Part shown: piece after piece, positions 18,645 through 27,118 of the stretch
Layout: every line of letters begins with the position of its first letter
Position numbering within the stretch: position 1 is the stretch's first letter
Origin: Vibrio tetraodonis
Lineage (GTDB): Bacteria; Pseudomonadota; Gammaproteobacteria; Enterobacterales; Vibrionaceae
Direction: 5' to 3'
Length of the DNA: 64,000 nt
Assembly (NCBI RefSeq): GCF_003350295.1
Contig: NZ_QLYY01000005.1
Coordinates: forward strand, 248,001-312,000
Position numbers and translations under genes: made by a program
Notes under the pieces: generated by a model
The model's input: only the letters and a program-made list of their open reading frames with translations
Told to the model about the DNA's origin: nothing
Database searches by the model: none

Positions 18645-19237
18645 TAACTTTCCTTATTAATTAAACTAGTTAATAACGATCTTATTTTTGAGTGTATTAC
18701 CTTCCAATCAGATAAGAATATTCGAGGGTAAAAGTATGTCACTATTACTTGATCTGATAGTGATATGTATGAAATATCACATTGTGGTGAGTAAGGTTCT
18801 TTTATTTTATGGCAGTCAGCCATTAGTAAGTCATCCTGAGCTTCCATATAAAAATACTCAACATTATGTTTAGCGTCAGTAGAGTAATAGTCTAAATCTG
18901 AATATGGCGAATTAGCATTGAAAGTCGTCCCAAAGTGATTCTTAATATTATCTAATCTAGCTTCAATGGTAATATAATTTTGTCCTACAACTTTCACATT
19001 GATTCTAACCTTATTCTTACCATGTTTCTCGCTCTGATAAGGGCTAAGATCAGGTAAAGAGAGATCAAAAGATAAGTAGTTTTTTTCTTTACTAATCCAT
19101 GGCTTACCTAATATTTTTTTATCTAGAGTAAAACTTAAATCACCAATAGTCATGGATTTTATTCTTTTTTCTTCTTCTCTATCTAAAAGCAAGAATAGAG
19201 AGAGAAAAAAAAGTATAGGAAGTATAATTAATCTCAT
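18644..19237 (-). CDS. Hypothetical membrane-anchored protein
   Basis: A 197-residue protein with one N-terminal hydrophobic helix (LIILPILFFLSLFLLL), then a basic stretch and a mostly beta-strand domain that should lie in the periplasm. I do not recognise the family. It has the size and layout of small anchored accessory or immunity-like proteins, but nothing shows such a role. Its stop codon overlaps the start of the downstream gene. Confidence 0.7.
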   Translation of the reverse strand: MRLIILPILFFLSLFLLLDREEEKRIKSMTIGDLSFTLDKKILGKPWISKEKNYLSFDLSLPDLSPYQSEKHGKNKVRINVKVVGQNYITIEARLDNIKNHFGTTFNANSPYSDLDYYSTDAKHNVEYFYMEAQDDLLMADCHKIKEPYSPQCDISYISLSDQVIVTYFYPRIFLSDWKVIHSKIRSLLTSLINKES

Positions 19238-19561
19238 ATTATTTAAATAAAACTATAGACCATCCAACTGGTTATAACTTTTCTATAAAGATGACTTAAT
19301 ATATTTTTATTTATATATAGAGTCAATATAAATATTAGTTAAATTATAATTTTAATCAATAAAGGCTATGATAATCACAGATTCAGTATATTATAATACT
19401 TAATAACGATTTAATATAATCGTATGAATTACCTAACACATTGTAACAATGCTCATTTATTACCGAGGTTTAATAGTTTTTTCCCTCTTTTTTCGATTCA
19501 CTTTTCTTTACTATGAATAAATCATTACGTGCGATCTGTACATTACGGATATGGAAAGACT
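19238..19561. promoter_or_regulatory. AT-rich divergent intergenic region
   Basis: About 324 very AT-rich bases between a minus-strand gene pair and the plus-strand RebB-like gene. It must hold divergent promoters. No defined operator is recognised. Confidence 0.45.
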
Positions 19562-20014
19562 ATGAATTGGTTCCTAAAACAAGCAGCGAAGCGCGCAGCC
19601 AAACAGGCAGCAAAGAAAGCCGCAAATCAGGTGGCGAAGCAAGCCGCTATGCAGGCAGAAGAAGCAGCGAGAAGAGCAGGACAAGCCGCGCAAGAAGCTG
19701 CCATGCAGGCCATTGAAGCCCCACACATGAATGAATTTACCGAACCGACATCGAACGAGTCTTCTTCGCCTTTCTCTAAACAAGGCACCAAACTCACTGA
19801 CAGTACCTTTGCCGATACTATTGGCTTGGCAATGCACAACGCAATCAATAATCAGCAGCAATCTCAGGTGACGACAGCCGCCACTGTGGCTAGCACCTGC
19901 GCAAGAATTCTCGCCACATCGGTTGGGTCAAGCGTTCCGACACCAAAGGCTAATTCGATGATGGGCAAAGTCAAACCCGATGGACTTGTTCTTCATAACC
20001 CCAAAACGCAGTAA
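19562..20014 (+). CDS. RebB-like (R-body family) protein with Ala/Lys helix
   Basis: A 150-residue protein in two parts. Residues 4-52 are an Ala/Lys/Gln/Glu-rich amphipathic helix built on a KQAA-like period. Residues 85-125 (DSTFADTIGLAMHNAINN, then QQQSQVTTAATVASTCARIL) resemble the RebB 'killing trait' family of R-body proteins, which share an alpha-helical core with AxxxLxxxNAxxxQQQ. R-bodies are rolled protein ribbons. RebB proteins also occur outside classical R-body operons, with unknown roles. Start is the ATG at 19562, with GGAAAG three bases upstream. No other Reb gene lies next to it. Confidence 0.65.
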   Translation: MNWFLKQAAKRAAKQAAKKAANQVAKQAAMQAEEAARRAGQAAQEAAMQAIEAPHMNEFTEPTSNESSSPFSKQGTKLTDSTFADTIGLAMHNAINNQQQSQVTTAATVASTCARILATSVGSSVPTPKANSMMGKVKPDGLVLHNPKTQ

Positions 20015-20051
20015 GGCATACTACACCCAATCCTACGTACCTGATGAAAGT

Positions 20052-20978
20052 TTAAAACATGTATTTCAGCCCAATTGAGATGATTGAATGATCGTTGTCT
20101 AAACCGCCTGCATTGGGCGAAAACGACGTGGCACCAGTATCTGTGTTAACTTGCGTTATATCAGCTCTTGACTCGAAATATTTCGTGTAGACATACTCAG
20201 TAAAAATATAAGTTTGAGGTAAAAGACTAAAGCTGTAATTGAGCGATAATGAGAGAAAGTTGGAGAAATCGTTACCATCGTCGTAAAATCTCAAATTACG
20301 CAAGTAATGGTTGTCAACATCTTTAGCATAAGCGAAAGGGCTCCACTTAATAGTGCTGTTCAGTGATGAACGAGAGCTTAATTGGTATTCTCCTGTTAGA
20401 CCCATATACCAGACACTAAACTGTTGTTTGTAATCAATGACAACTATATCAGCGAAAGAGCCGACATCAGCACCGTTGTTGTATGAATAAGTTCCTCCGA
20501 TACCGTCCCATTTAAACTCATTATATTGGTAACCACCTAGTAGACCTAAACTGAAATAGCCTCGCTGCACTAACCAGTATGTCGAACTCAAATCTATTTC
20601 AAATGCGTGCCTAAGCTTAGTATCTGGATGAATGGAAATATGCGATGGTGAATCTTGGTTAGCAACCAACCAGTCCCTATCCTCCATATGGGCATCTCCG
20701 TCGCTTGTTAGAACTGACCACAACTGTGCAGCAAGAATCCATCGCTCACTGGCAGACCAAGAAGCTGAAAAATTCACAGTAGGGACGCTTTCAATTTCCC
20801 AATCAAGCTGACTAAGCTTCTGCCCAGAATTTTGATAAACTAATTCTGTTGAAGAACCATTTAATAAGCCAAGTGAACTTTCAAACGTTAGCGTCCCTTG
20901 TTGGGTAGCTGCAATAGTTCCAAAAGCAAAAAAAAAAGAAAGGAGTAACGGAGCTAGTTTCTTAACCATGTTCAGCAT
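20052..20978 (-). CDS. Omptin family outer-membrane protease
   Basis: Outer-membrane beta-barrel aspartate protease of 308 residues, the family of OmpT and Pla. The signal peptide ends near residue 24 (GTIAATQ). The two catalytic pairs are visible: Asp100 and Asp102 in HMEDRDW (OmpT Asp83/Asp85), and Asp222 and His224 in DVDNHYLR (OmpT Asp210/His212). The chain ends in the barrel-closing ISIGLKYMF with terminal Phe, as expected for BAM-dependent folding. Omptins cleave between basic residues and need LPS. The ribosome-binding site is weak (AAGG about 12 bases before the ATG). It is convergent with the RebB-like gene. Confidence 0.88.
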   Translation of the reverse strand: MLNMVKKLAPLLLSFFFAFGTIAATQQGTLTFESSLGLLNGSSTELVYQNSGQKLSQLDWEIESVPTVNFSASWSASERWILAAQLWSVLTSDGDAHMEDRDWLVANQDSPSHISIHPDTKLRHAFEIDLSSTYWLVQRGYFSLGLLGGYQYNEFKWDGIGGTYSYNNGADVGSFADIVVIDYKQQFSVWYMGLTGEYQLSSRSSLNSTIKWSPFAYAKDVDNHYLRNLRFYDDGNDFSNFLSLSLNYSFSLLPQTYIFTEYVYTKYFESRADITQVNTDTGATSFSPNAGGLDNDHSIISIGLKYMF

Positions 20979-21423
20979 TCCACTCTAACCTTTATCAATA
21001 AATCAATTGTTATCTCAACGAATTACAATAAGAAAGATGCGTTTATTTAAACCCTAGAATAATGGCAAACTGTGGTCAAACTGATTGGTAGAGTGAAACT
21101 CAAGAACGTGAACTGCTACTACTCCACTATCTTACTTTTGACAGTGGGTGATACGTAAACAAAGTTTTATACAGTTCAACAACACTTCGTAGAGTAATAT
21201 GTTTATTATCTTGTTGTTAATTTATAAAAAAAAGTGATGGCAGTTAAACATTAATGTATTTCATTTATCAGTAATGAGATAGAGCTTTTCAGTATAATAA
21301 TCAAACACTATCATCCGCCTTGCTCCGCAGTCAAAGATCATATTAATCAACGATTTATTGACTATACACGAGCTAAACTTCAAACAAAAAATAACGAATT
21401 GAATAATATAAGGTTGGCTGATT
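20979..21423. other. Intergenic region between omptin and small secreted protein genes
   Basis: About 445 AT-rich bases between divergent genes. I see no coding region with a ribosome-binding site and no clear hairpin. Confidence 0.45.
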
Positions 21424-21780
21424 ATGCAGTTAAAATCTCTATCCCTTGCATCAATGTTACTTGTTGCATCAACAAGTGCATCCGCTTCTTTCATTAAAAT
21501 GCTTAATGATGATGAACAATCTACATACCATCTTTCTAAATATTGTGTAAATGAGCTGCATGAGCTAAAAACAGAATCGCAAGATGCATGGATTGGCCAA
21601 TCAGAATATGTTGAATACCACGATGGATTCTATGGATTCAACTACCGTGTATACCACGCGCCAAACTACTTTGAAACAGAAGAACTTGCTGTTATCAGAC
21701 TAAACGCTATCCCTGTGCCACCGCCAGTACCAGCAGATTTTCCAAGCCACACCTTTACGTGTAGTATCGATAGACGATAG
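21424..21780 (+). CDS. Small secreted protein, unknown
   Basis: A 118-residue protein with a clear signal peptide (QLKSLSLASMLLVASTSASA). The mature domain of about 97 residues is rich in aromatic residues (HDGFYGFNYRVYHAPNYF), holds two cysteines (KYCVNE and FTCSID), and has a proline cluster near its end (VPPPVPADFP). Family not recognised. A hairpin lies downstream. Confidence 0.68.
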   Translation: MQLKSLSLASMLLVASTSASASFIKMLNDDEQSTYHLSKYCVNELHELKTESQDAWIGQSEYVEYHDGFYGFNYRVYHAPNYFETEELAVIRLNAIPVPPPVPADFPSHTFTCSIDRR

Positions 21781-21844
21781 AAACCAATATTTACCTTATC
21801 TGACGCACTGAGTATAGGTTGAGGGCGTCGGCTGAGTATAAAAA

Positions 21845-21877
21845 ATCCGCGCGGGATATGTTCAATCTCGCGCGGAT
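21845..21877. terminator. Bidirectional terminator between convergent genes
   Basis: A 13-bp GC-rich stem with one G-T pair (ATCCGCGCGGGAT with ATCTCGCGCGGAT), flanked by five A residues on the left and AT-rich sequence on the right. It lies between the plus-strand secreted protein and the minus-strand DoxX gene. Confidence 0.8.
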
Positions 21878-21894
21878 AATTTATGCACCCCGAA

Positions 21895-22353
21895 CTAGAC
21901 TGCTATTGGCTGACTTAGACGTCTCGCTATATGGTTATCTAACGCCATTTTACCTGCACCGCTAACGGCTAATGAAGCCGAGGCAGCAAGTAACACCAAA
22001 CCAAACTCGTAGCCATTGTTAGACATAAATAATCCATTTTCGATATGCACGCTAAAGATGGCCACCACCATAGTAAAAGCGGTCAGTATTGCCGCTGGAC
22101 GGGTTAAAAGCCCAAGCAGAATAAAAAGCCCACCAAAAAATTCAGCACTGCCCGCTAAAAAGGCCATTAATACACCGGGGCCAAGCCCTATCGACTCCAT
22201 CCACTGCCCTGTGCTTGCTAAACCATAACCGCCAAACCAACCAAATAATTTCTGTGCTCCATGTGCCATAAATATAATGCCGACTGGAATACGCAAAATG
22301 AGTGTTTCAAATCCCGAATTTGAAACTGATAACGATCGAAACAGTGCTTTCAT
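21895..22353 (-). CDS. DoxX family membrane protein
   Basis: A 152-residue inner-membrane protein with four hydrophobic helices. It carries the DoxX signature segments RIPVGIIFMAHGAQKLFGWFGG near the N-terminus and FGGLFILLGLLTRPAA in the middle. The family includes subunits and partners of quinone-linked oxidoreductases and small membrane proteins of unknown role. GAGGAATG lies just before the ATG. It is a single gene here. Confidence 0.88.
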   Translation of the reverse strand: MKALFRSLSVSNSGFETLILRIPVGIIFMAHGAQKLFGWFGGYGLASTGQWMESIGLGPGVLMAFLAGSAEFFGGLFILLGLLTRPAAILTAFTMVVAIFSVHIENGLFMSNNGYEFGLVLLAASASLAVSGAGKMALDNHIARRLSQPIAV

Positions 22354-22841
22354 AGTTCATTCCTCAATATTTTCAAATAACAACAAACTTATCGTTATGA
22401 CCACTATTTTTGACTTAAATTCAATACTAGTCGTACATAAGTAAGAGTTAAATCCCATATCGATGATGGTGTTATTCGAAAAAACTGAATAATAATTGTG
22501 ATGAGGCTAAAACCACACGCCGCGATGAACTTTAAGCATAACGATTAGTGAGCTAAAGCATGAATTGTCGGCAAGTAAACCTAAAACTTATCTCAGACAA
22601 AAACAGTCAACCGCTGCTATATTCAGTTGGGCTAGGTAATTTTTAACTATCTTATAGAATAGAGAAAAGTTAATAATATAGATCAAAAAAATCTCAATAT
22701 TTTTTAGCCGCTTTTCATTAAGTAATCATTAATTGTTATTTAATTAAAAATAACAAATAGGCTAATTGTTGCTAATTATCTTTCTTGATAAATTAAACTT
22801 GGAATTTAAAATATCAATAATGATATAGGATAGTAAGAGTT
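22354..22841. promoter_or_regulatory. Divergent intergenic region, DoxX / serine protease
   Basis: About 488 bases. The half next to the protease gene is very AT-rich (22660-22840), as is common near horizontally acquired or H-NS-silenced genes. No gene is supported and no operator is identified. Confidence 0.4.
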
Positions 22842-24428
22842 ATGAAGAGAAATTTAATTTTATTAAGCTGTTTTTCTATGCCTTTCGCTCCAGTATATGC
22901 GGTAGTAAATGGTACAAACGCCCAGCCAGATGAGTTTCCATGGGTTACCAAAATAACTCGGGACTCACAGCTTACCGAGCAGGTGCAAATAGAGAACAGT
23001 TGTACTGGTGCACTTATAAGTAAAGATACAATACTCACCGCAGCACACTGCTTAGATGAAAAGAAAGGTAGCTTAGAGAGCCTTAATATAAGTTTTCCAA
23101 ACGATTCAGGTAATAGTGAAATATATAAGGCAGAGAGCATACATATACACCCATCATTTAACTCTATATATACAAAAATATTTGAAACCATCGATGAAGA
23201 CGAATCTCAATCATTTGATATACAGCATTATATTACTCATGATATAGGAATAATTAAGCTTCGTCGTGAGGTAAACGATATAGAACCAGTAGAGATTGGT
23301 ACTATCAATAAGGACAATCCAACATTGTATGGTGTAGGTTATGGGTCAAGAGGACGTATAACAACAAAGGAACAAGCGAACACGCTTGCCATCATTGATA
23401 TGAGCATAATAGACGTTGAAACATGCAAACAGCATGCTTCCGCGGCAAATGCAACCAACACAAGTGAAAACAAAAAATCAATTGGCGTATCACCTTTGGC
23501 ATCATCAGCAAACTCATATTGTACTATCGGAAATGAGCCTTTTTCGAGTATGTGCCACGGCGATAGTGGCTCGCCACTAATCCAAATTAATGACGGAAAG
23601 CCAAGTGTTCTAGGAGTTCTTACTAGCGGTGCTTCCGTGGTATGTGCTCATGAAACGAGCTATCAGCATGATCCAAACCTATATACAAGTGCTGAATCAC
23701 ACAATTACTTTGTCAACAGCGTTGTAGCTGGAGATACCAACCTTGATAAACACAAAAACCTTGTTAACAATCCCAATAATGATAAAGCAAATGGTGAAGG
23801 CTGGACTTTTAATGACGAAGCTAATTTTTATCTGTCCGATCAAGAATATGGTAGATGGAGCTTCTTACATAAATATCTAGGCACCCTAGCTATGCAACAT
23901 TTTTTACCCGGAGAGCCTCTAGCTGAAACAGCATCTCCGGAGATAAAACAGCTTCTGGATAAATATCCAGGCGGTAACTTGATACAAGCTGACATAAAAG
24001 ATATACCAAAATTTGCAAACTTCTTCGCTACCTCTTATTTGCTCGCAGAGCGTCATCAAACGATAGACCTAGTCGCCAGTACTGGTCTATCAGCACAAGA
24101 ACTTGCTCAAGTAAAACCTAGTTTCATTGTCTCTGAAATGTTTACTCGTACCTACTGTGGTGGAGATAGATACTTTATGAAAGCAACTATACTCAATGAC
24201 CAAAAGCAAGAACTAAAAACATACTCAACAGGTGATAGATATCTTGAAGGTGAGTGTAACTGGGATACGGATTGGCATGAAGAAAGATTTGATATTCCCT
24301 ATGTTGAGGGTGCCCGCTATATTCGCTTTGAAGACGGAGGTCAAGATAGCGAAAGTTGGCAAGGCTTTTATGGCCCGAGAATGACAGCCGCCAGTGTAAG
24401 ACTAAATACACCCCTAGTTGCTAACTAA
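22842..24428 (+). CDS. Secreted trypsin-like protease with C-terminal FBA-like domain
   Basis: A 528-residue secreted S1 serine protease. The signal peptide (1-20) ends PVYA. The next residues, VVNG, match the activated N-terminus of trypsins, so no propeptide is evident. The catalytic triad is His69 (TAAHC), Asp134 (HDIGIIKL) and Ser242 (GDSGSPL). Residues about 305-525 resemble the F-box-associated (FBA) domain of Fbs1/FBXO2 and FBXO6, which binds N-glycans. Matching segments are HKNLVNNP, FFATSY, QTIDLVA, KPSFIVSEMF and especially GARYIRFEDGGQDSESWQGF with YGPRMTAASV. The fusion suggests a protease targeted to glycoproteins, which is inference. The gene stands alone and ends in a strong terminator. 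Confidence 0.88.
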   Translation: MKRNLILLSCFSMPFAPVYAVVNGTNAQPDEFPWVTKITRDSQLTEQVQIENSCTGALISKDTILTAAHCLDEKKGSLESLNISFPNDSGNSEIYKAESIHIHPSFNSIYTKIFETIDEDESQSFDIQHYITHDIGIIKLRREVNDIEPVEIGTINKDNPTLYGVGYGSRGRITTKEQANTLAIIDMSIIDVETCKQHASAANATNTSENKKSIGVSPLASSANSYCTIGNEPFSSMCHGDSGSPLIQINDGKPSVLGVLTSGASVVCAHETSYQHDPNLYTSAESHNYFVNSVVAGDTNLDKHKNLVNNPNNDKANGEGWTFNDEANFYLSDQEYGRWSFLHKYLGTLAMQHFLPGEPLAETASPEIKQLLDKYPGGNLIQADIKDIPKFANFFATSYLLAERHQTIDLVASTGLSAQELAQVKPSFIVSEMFTRTYCGGDRYFMKATILNDQKQELKTYSTGDRYLEGECNWDTDWHEERFDIPYVEGARYIRFEDGGQDSESWQGFYGPRMTAASVRLNTPLVAN

Positions 24429-24447
24429 CTATGCAAATCGAACCACC

Positions 24448-24475
24448 AAAAAGGGGCCATATGGCCCCTTTTTTT
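24448..24475 (+). terminator. Strong intrinsic terminator after protease gene
   Basis: A near-perfect palindrome (AAAAAGGGGCCAT with ATGGCCCCTTTTT) ending in a run of seven T residues, about 20 bases after the stop codon. The symmetrical A and T tracts would let it work in both directions. Confidence 0.9.
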
Positions 24476-24551
24476 CGCAGAGTATAATAATCATTAATGA
24501 CTTACTAACACATTCAAAGGCTATGCCACTAAAGAATATCAGTATCAGGAG

Positions 24552-25043
24552 TCAGCTCTTAAATCTCGCCATATGATAGGCAGACACATATTCGCCATTT
24601 CTGTAGGCGAAAGCGGCAGATTCACCTTCAATAACAAAGCCAAACTTTTTATATAGACCAATCGCGGCTTGGTTGTCTGTGTATACGGTAAGTTCGATGC
24701 GAGATAAGTTTAGCCAGTTATCTGCCAGATCTATGATGGTTGAAAGCAACTTACTACCCACTCCTCGACCAGAGTAGTTGTCTTTAATTCCCATCCCAAA
24801 AGAAGCTACATGCCTGCGACGTGGATTTACACTAATGATGAGAGAAATATCCCCGACGATTTCACCCTCTACTAAGGCGACAAATCTATGGCAGTTATCT
24901 GCTATATTTTCGACCCTATCTTGCCAAAAATCAGCCGATGGAAAAGGCAGTTGCAGCGTATTACTGTATGCGTTGGTGGATGCGTAAATATCTCTAATTT
25001 GCATAGCATCTGAGGCTTGTGATCGCCTTATTTCAATATCCAT
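24552..25043 (-). CDS. GNAT N-acetyltransferase, AaaT/YhhY-like
   Basis: A 163-residue acetyltransferase of the E. coli YhhY (AaaT, L-amino acid N-acetyltransferase) type. It follows that protein closely: YSNTLQLPFPS, the core strand RRRHVASFGMGI, the acetyl-CoA loop GRGVGSKLL, then LSRIELTVYTDNQAAI and YKKFGFVIEG and the end AYHMARFK. Start is the ATG at 25043, since GAGGAG lies four bases upstream; an in-frame TTG five codons earlier lies within the ribosome-binding site. Amino acid acetylation is known for the E. coli enzyme; here it is inferred. Confidence 0.88.
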   Translation of the reverse strand: MDIEIRRSQASDAMQIRDIYASTNAYSNTLQLPFPSADFWQDRVENIADNCHRFVALVEGEIVGDISLIISVNPRRRHVASFGMGIKDNYSGRGVGSKLLSTIIDLADNWLNLSRIELTVYTDNQAAIGLYKKFGFVIEGESAAFAYRNGEYVSAYHMARFKS

Positions 25044-25125
25044 ACTTCTCCTCAACAAAGATAGGGTCGATACACCTGAATAATTTACCTAATATTTATA
25101 TGGCTTATTGCCTACTCCAGTCCTT

Positions 25126-25443
25126 CTATATTTGTACTTGTTGTATAAATAACTTGTTATCGGATGCCGAATACGACTTCGCTACGTTCACCCATTGAGC
25201 ACCTGTTTCATCGATATGGCGAAACTCTATTTGAAGGGCATATTTCGCGCAGCGAGTGAGTCCAAAAACAAACCCTACTATGGTAAGGCTTGCAACGACG
25301 ATTTTTAACCACAGTGGAGACTCCTCTAACGGTGAAATTCCAAGCCAAACAGAGCCAGAAAAAAGCAGTATCCAAAATAAAATCTGCCAAAAATTATCGA
25401 GAATAGATAATTTCTTAACACGAAATTGATTTATTTTCGCCAA
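25126..25443 (-). CDS. Hypothetical small membrane protein
   Basis: A 105-residue ORF with two transmembrane helices (about 19-38 and 45-66) and a soluble tail containing QIEFRHIDETGAQWVNV. The only in-frame start is a TTG with no obvious ribosome-binding site. The clear two-helix pattern argues for a real protein, but family and start are unknown. Confidence 0.5.
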   Translation of the reverse strand: MAKINQFRVKKLSILDNFWQILFWILLFSGSVWLGISPLEESPLWLKIVVASLTIVGFVFGLTRCAKYALQIEFRHIDETGAQWVNVAKSYSASDNKLFIQQVQI

Positions 25444-25631
25444 TGGATAGGCATCTTCAATCTAACAGATTGATTATTAGTGACTATAATAAAATCAATA
25501 TATACAATCAAGCACATAATTAATGCATTTCAGGCTATTTATTGTCGAAATCAATACAGAAAAATTTAGGTGATTTGGTGAAAAGTGGACACCATATCCT
25601 TGGCATCCTTATGCGAAAAATCTAATTTTTA

Positions 25632-26369
25632 TTATTGAGCACTAGGTATCACGCCTAGTTTCTTTAACTCCTTTGAGGCTTCTGCCATTGCTTGACGAAA
25701 CTCAGGCTTAGCATGCAACCTTGCAAATACCGCAGAGCCCATTAGTCTTCCCGCATCAACATCACTTTGCCAGTGCACACCACATACAACACGGCTTTGC
25801 CCAAAGTCATAGCCGCGCGCTAGCAGCACGTTTTGTTTCTCAGGGACTAACTCTGCTAACACCAAAGCCGCGGCCCAACCATATGAAGCGTGACCTGAAG
25901 GATAAGACCCATTTTTTGACAAGGTCTTCTCGCTTTCTGGCGTACAGGAATGGGTATCAAAATAAACAAATGGGCGGGTTCTCATATATTCAAGCTTAGC
26001 TGAACGAACCGCCAGCCTAGCACTATCGCCACGTACCCTTTTCAGAACTTCAATAAGTTTAGGTGTTGTTGTAGGTGAGATATCAATGCCTAAAACGCCA
26101 CTGAATGCATCACCCATGTGATTAGCAGATAAGTTGGCATCGGCTATTGCAAGCTTCCACCTTCTATCTCCTTCAAGATGTCGTGTTTGGATAAAGGCTT
26201 GCTTATCAGCACTCCATTGAACTGTATTTTCAGTCGGTGGAGGAGGAAGAATGGAGAGACTATCTGGTACTTCATGGATAGATAAGAAGTTTACGATTTC
26301 ATCATTAGAGGCAGCGAAAATATGCGTGGACCATAATATCGAGGCCATAACAGCAACATTCTTGATCAT
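25632..26369 (-). CDS. PAP2-type acid phosphatase (class A, PhoN-like)
   Basis: A 245-residue periplasmic phosphomonoesterase. The signal peptide is near the start (IKNVAVMASILWSTHIFAAS). The three PAP2/class A motifs are present: KLEYMRTRP, SYPSGHASY and SRVVCGVHWQSD (SRxxxxxHxxxD). Start is the ATG at 26369, with AAAGGAG seven bases upstream. The longer frame puts extra residues before the signal peptide and is rejected. The family hydrolyses a broad range of phosphate monoesters in the periplasm. Confidence 0.9.
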   Translation of the reverse strand: MIKNVAVMASILWSTHIFAASNDEIVNFLSIHEVPDSLSILPPPPTENTVQWSADKQAFIQTRHLEGDRRWKLAIADANLSANHMGDAFSGVLGIDISPTTTPKLIEVLKRVRGDSARLAVRSAKLEYMRTRPFVYFDTHSCTPESEKTLSKNGSYPSGHASYGWAAALVLAELVPEKQNVLLARGYDFGQSRVVCGVHWQSDVDAGRLMGSAVFARLHAKPEFRQAMAEASKELKKLGVIPSAQ

Positions 26370-26785
26370 CGACGAACTCCTTTTAGAATGGATGAACCCA
26401 TTTCTGTATGGCATGACGGATGTTCTTGATAAGAAGCTGTCAGTTGGTCAACTCTAGCTGGATTCCGATCTCTTGTTTTTTGGTTATTCGTACATAGGGT
26501 CAATCGAGTTTGAACTTGGTTCATTAATGATTTTATAAATTTCATGGCTTTTATCAGTTAAATAAGAAAATAAAGCAATAGTAAGACTTGCCCTGTTCTT
26601 ATTCGAAGAACACACTGATTTATTCCATAACCGGTATAAAAGTCAGCGACTTAGAGCAAGCCATAGCCACAGCCTACCCTAATGAGATAACACATGATAT
26701 CAGGTGAAAACCTGAGGTGATTGACAGATATATATTCTCTAAGCGACCCTATATATAAAAGTAGAAGTTATCGCTTTTTATCTAT
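26370..26785. other. Intergenic region
   Basis: About 416 bases between two minus-strand units. A small hairpin with a GAAA tetraloop (stem 26700-26705 with 26710-26715) is present, with no T-run. No coding region is supported. Confidence 0.45.
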
Positions 26786-27118
26786 CTATAGTGAAGCTAA
26801 CAACCAGTTGAGAACAGAAAATACCACCATACCACCGGCAACAATCAGTAATGTATTTTTGTATCTCAAGCTCAACAAAACGGTAATGGCGCCAGCATAA
26901 AAAAATGGACTAGTGTACAATGCCTCAAGAGAAGAACCATGACCTAAAAATACGATTGGTACCCACATGGCAGTCAGTACAGAAGGCGCCGTATACCTAA
27001 GAAGCTGCTTGGTTTTACTACCAAGAGAAATCGGCATTGATTTCATAAAAAACAGATATCGACATGAAAATGTGATCAGAGCCATTAAGAAAATCACCCA
27101 CTCGGTATTAAGCGTCAT
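26786..27118 (-). CDS. azlD: AzlD family branched-chain amino acid exporter subunit
   Basis: A 110-residue small subunit of the AzlCD branched-chain amino acid exporter, with about four hydrophobic helices and the segments FSCRYLFF and LRYTAPSVLTAMWVP. It overlaps the end of the azlC gene by 11 bases, typical of this pair. The start at 27118 is chosen because GGAG lies six bases before it; the ATG four codons earlier overlaps that site. Confidence 0.88.
   Translation of the reverse strand: MTLNTEWVIFLMALITFSCRYLFFMKSMPISLGSKTKQLLRYTAPSVLTAMWVPIVFLGHGSSLEALYTSPFFYAGAITVLLSLRYKNTLLIVAGGMVVFSVLNWLLASL

Noticed and set aside
26700..26715. Small GAAA-loop hairpin
   Set aside because: Six-base stem with no T-run and no link to a gene end; not enough to call a terminator or riboswitch.
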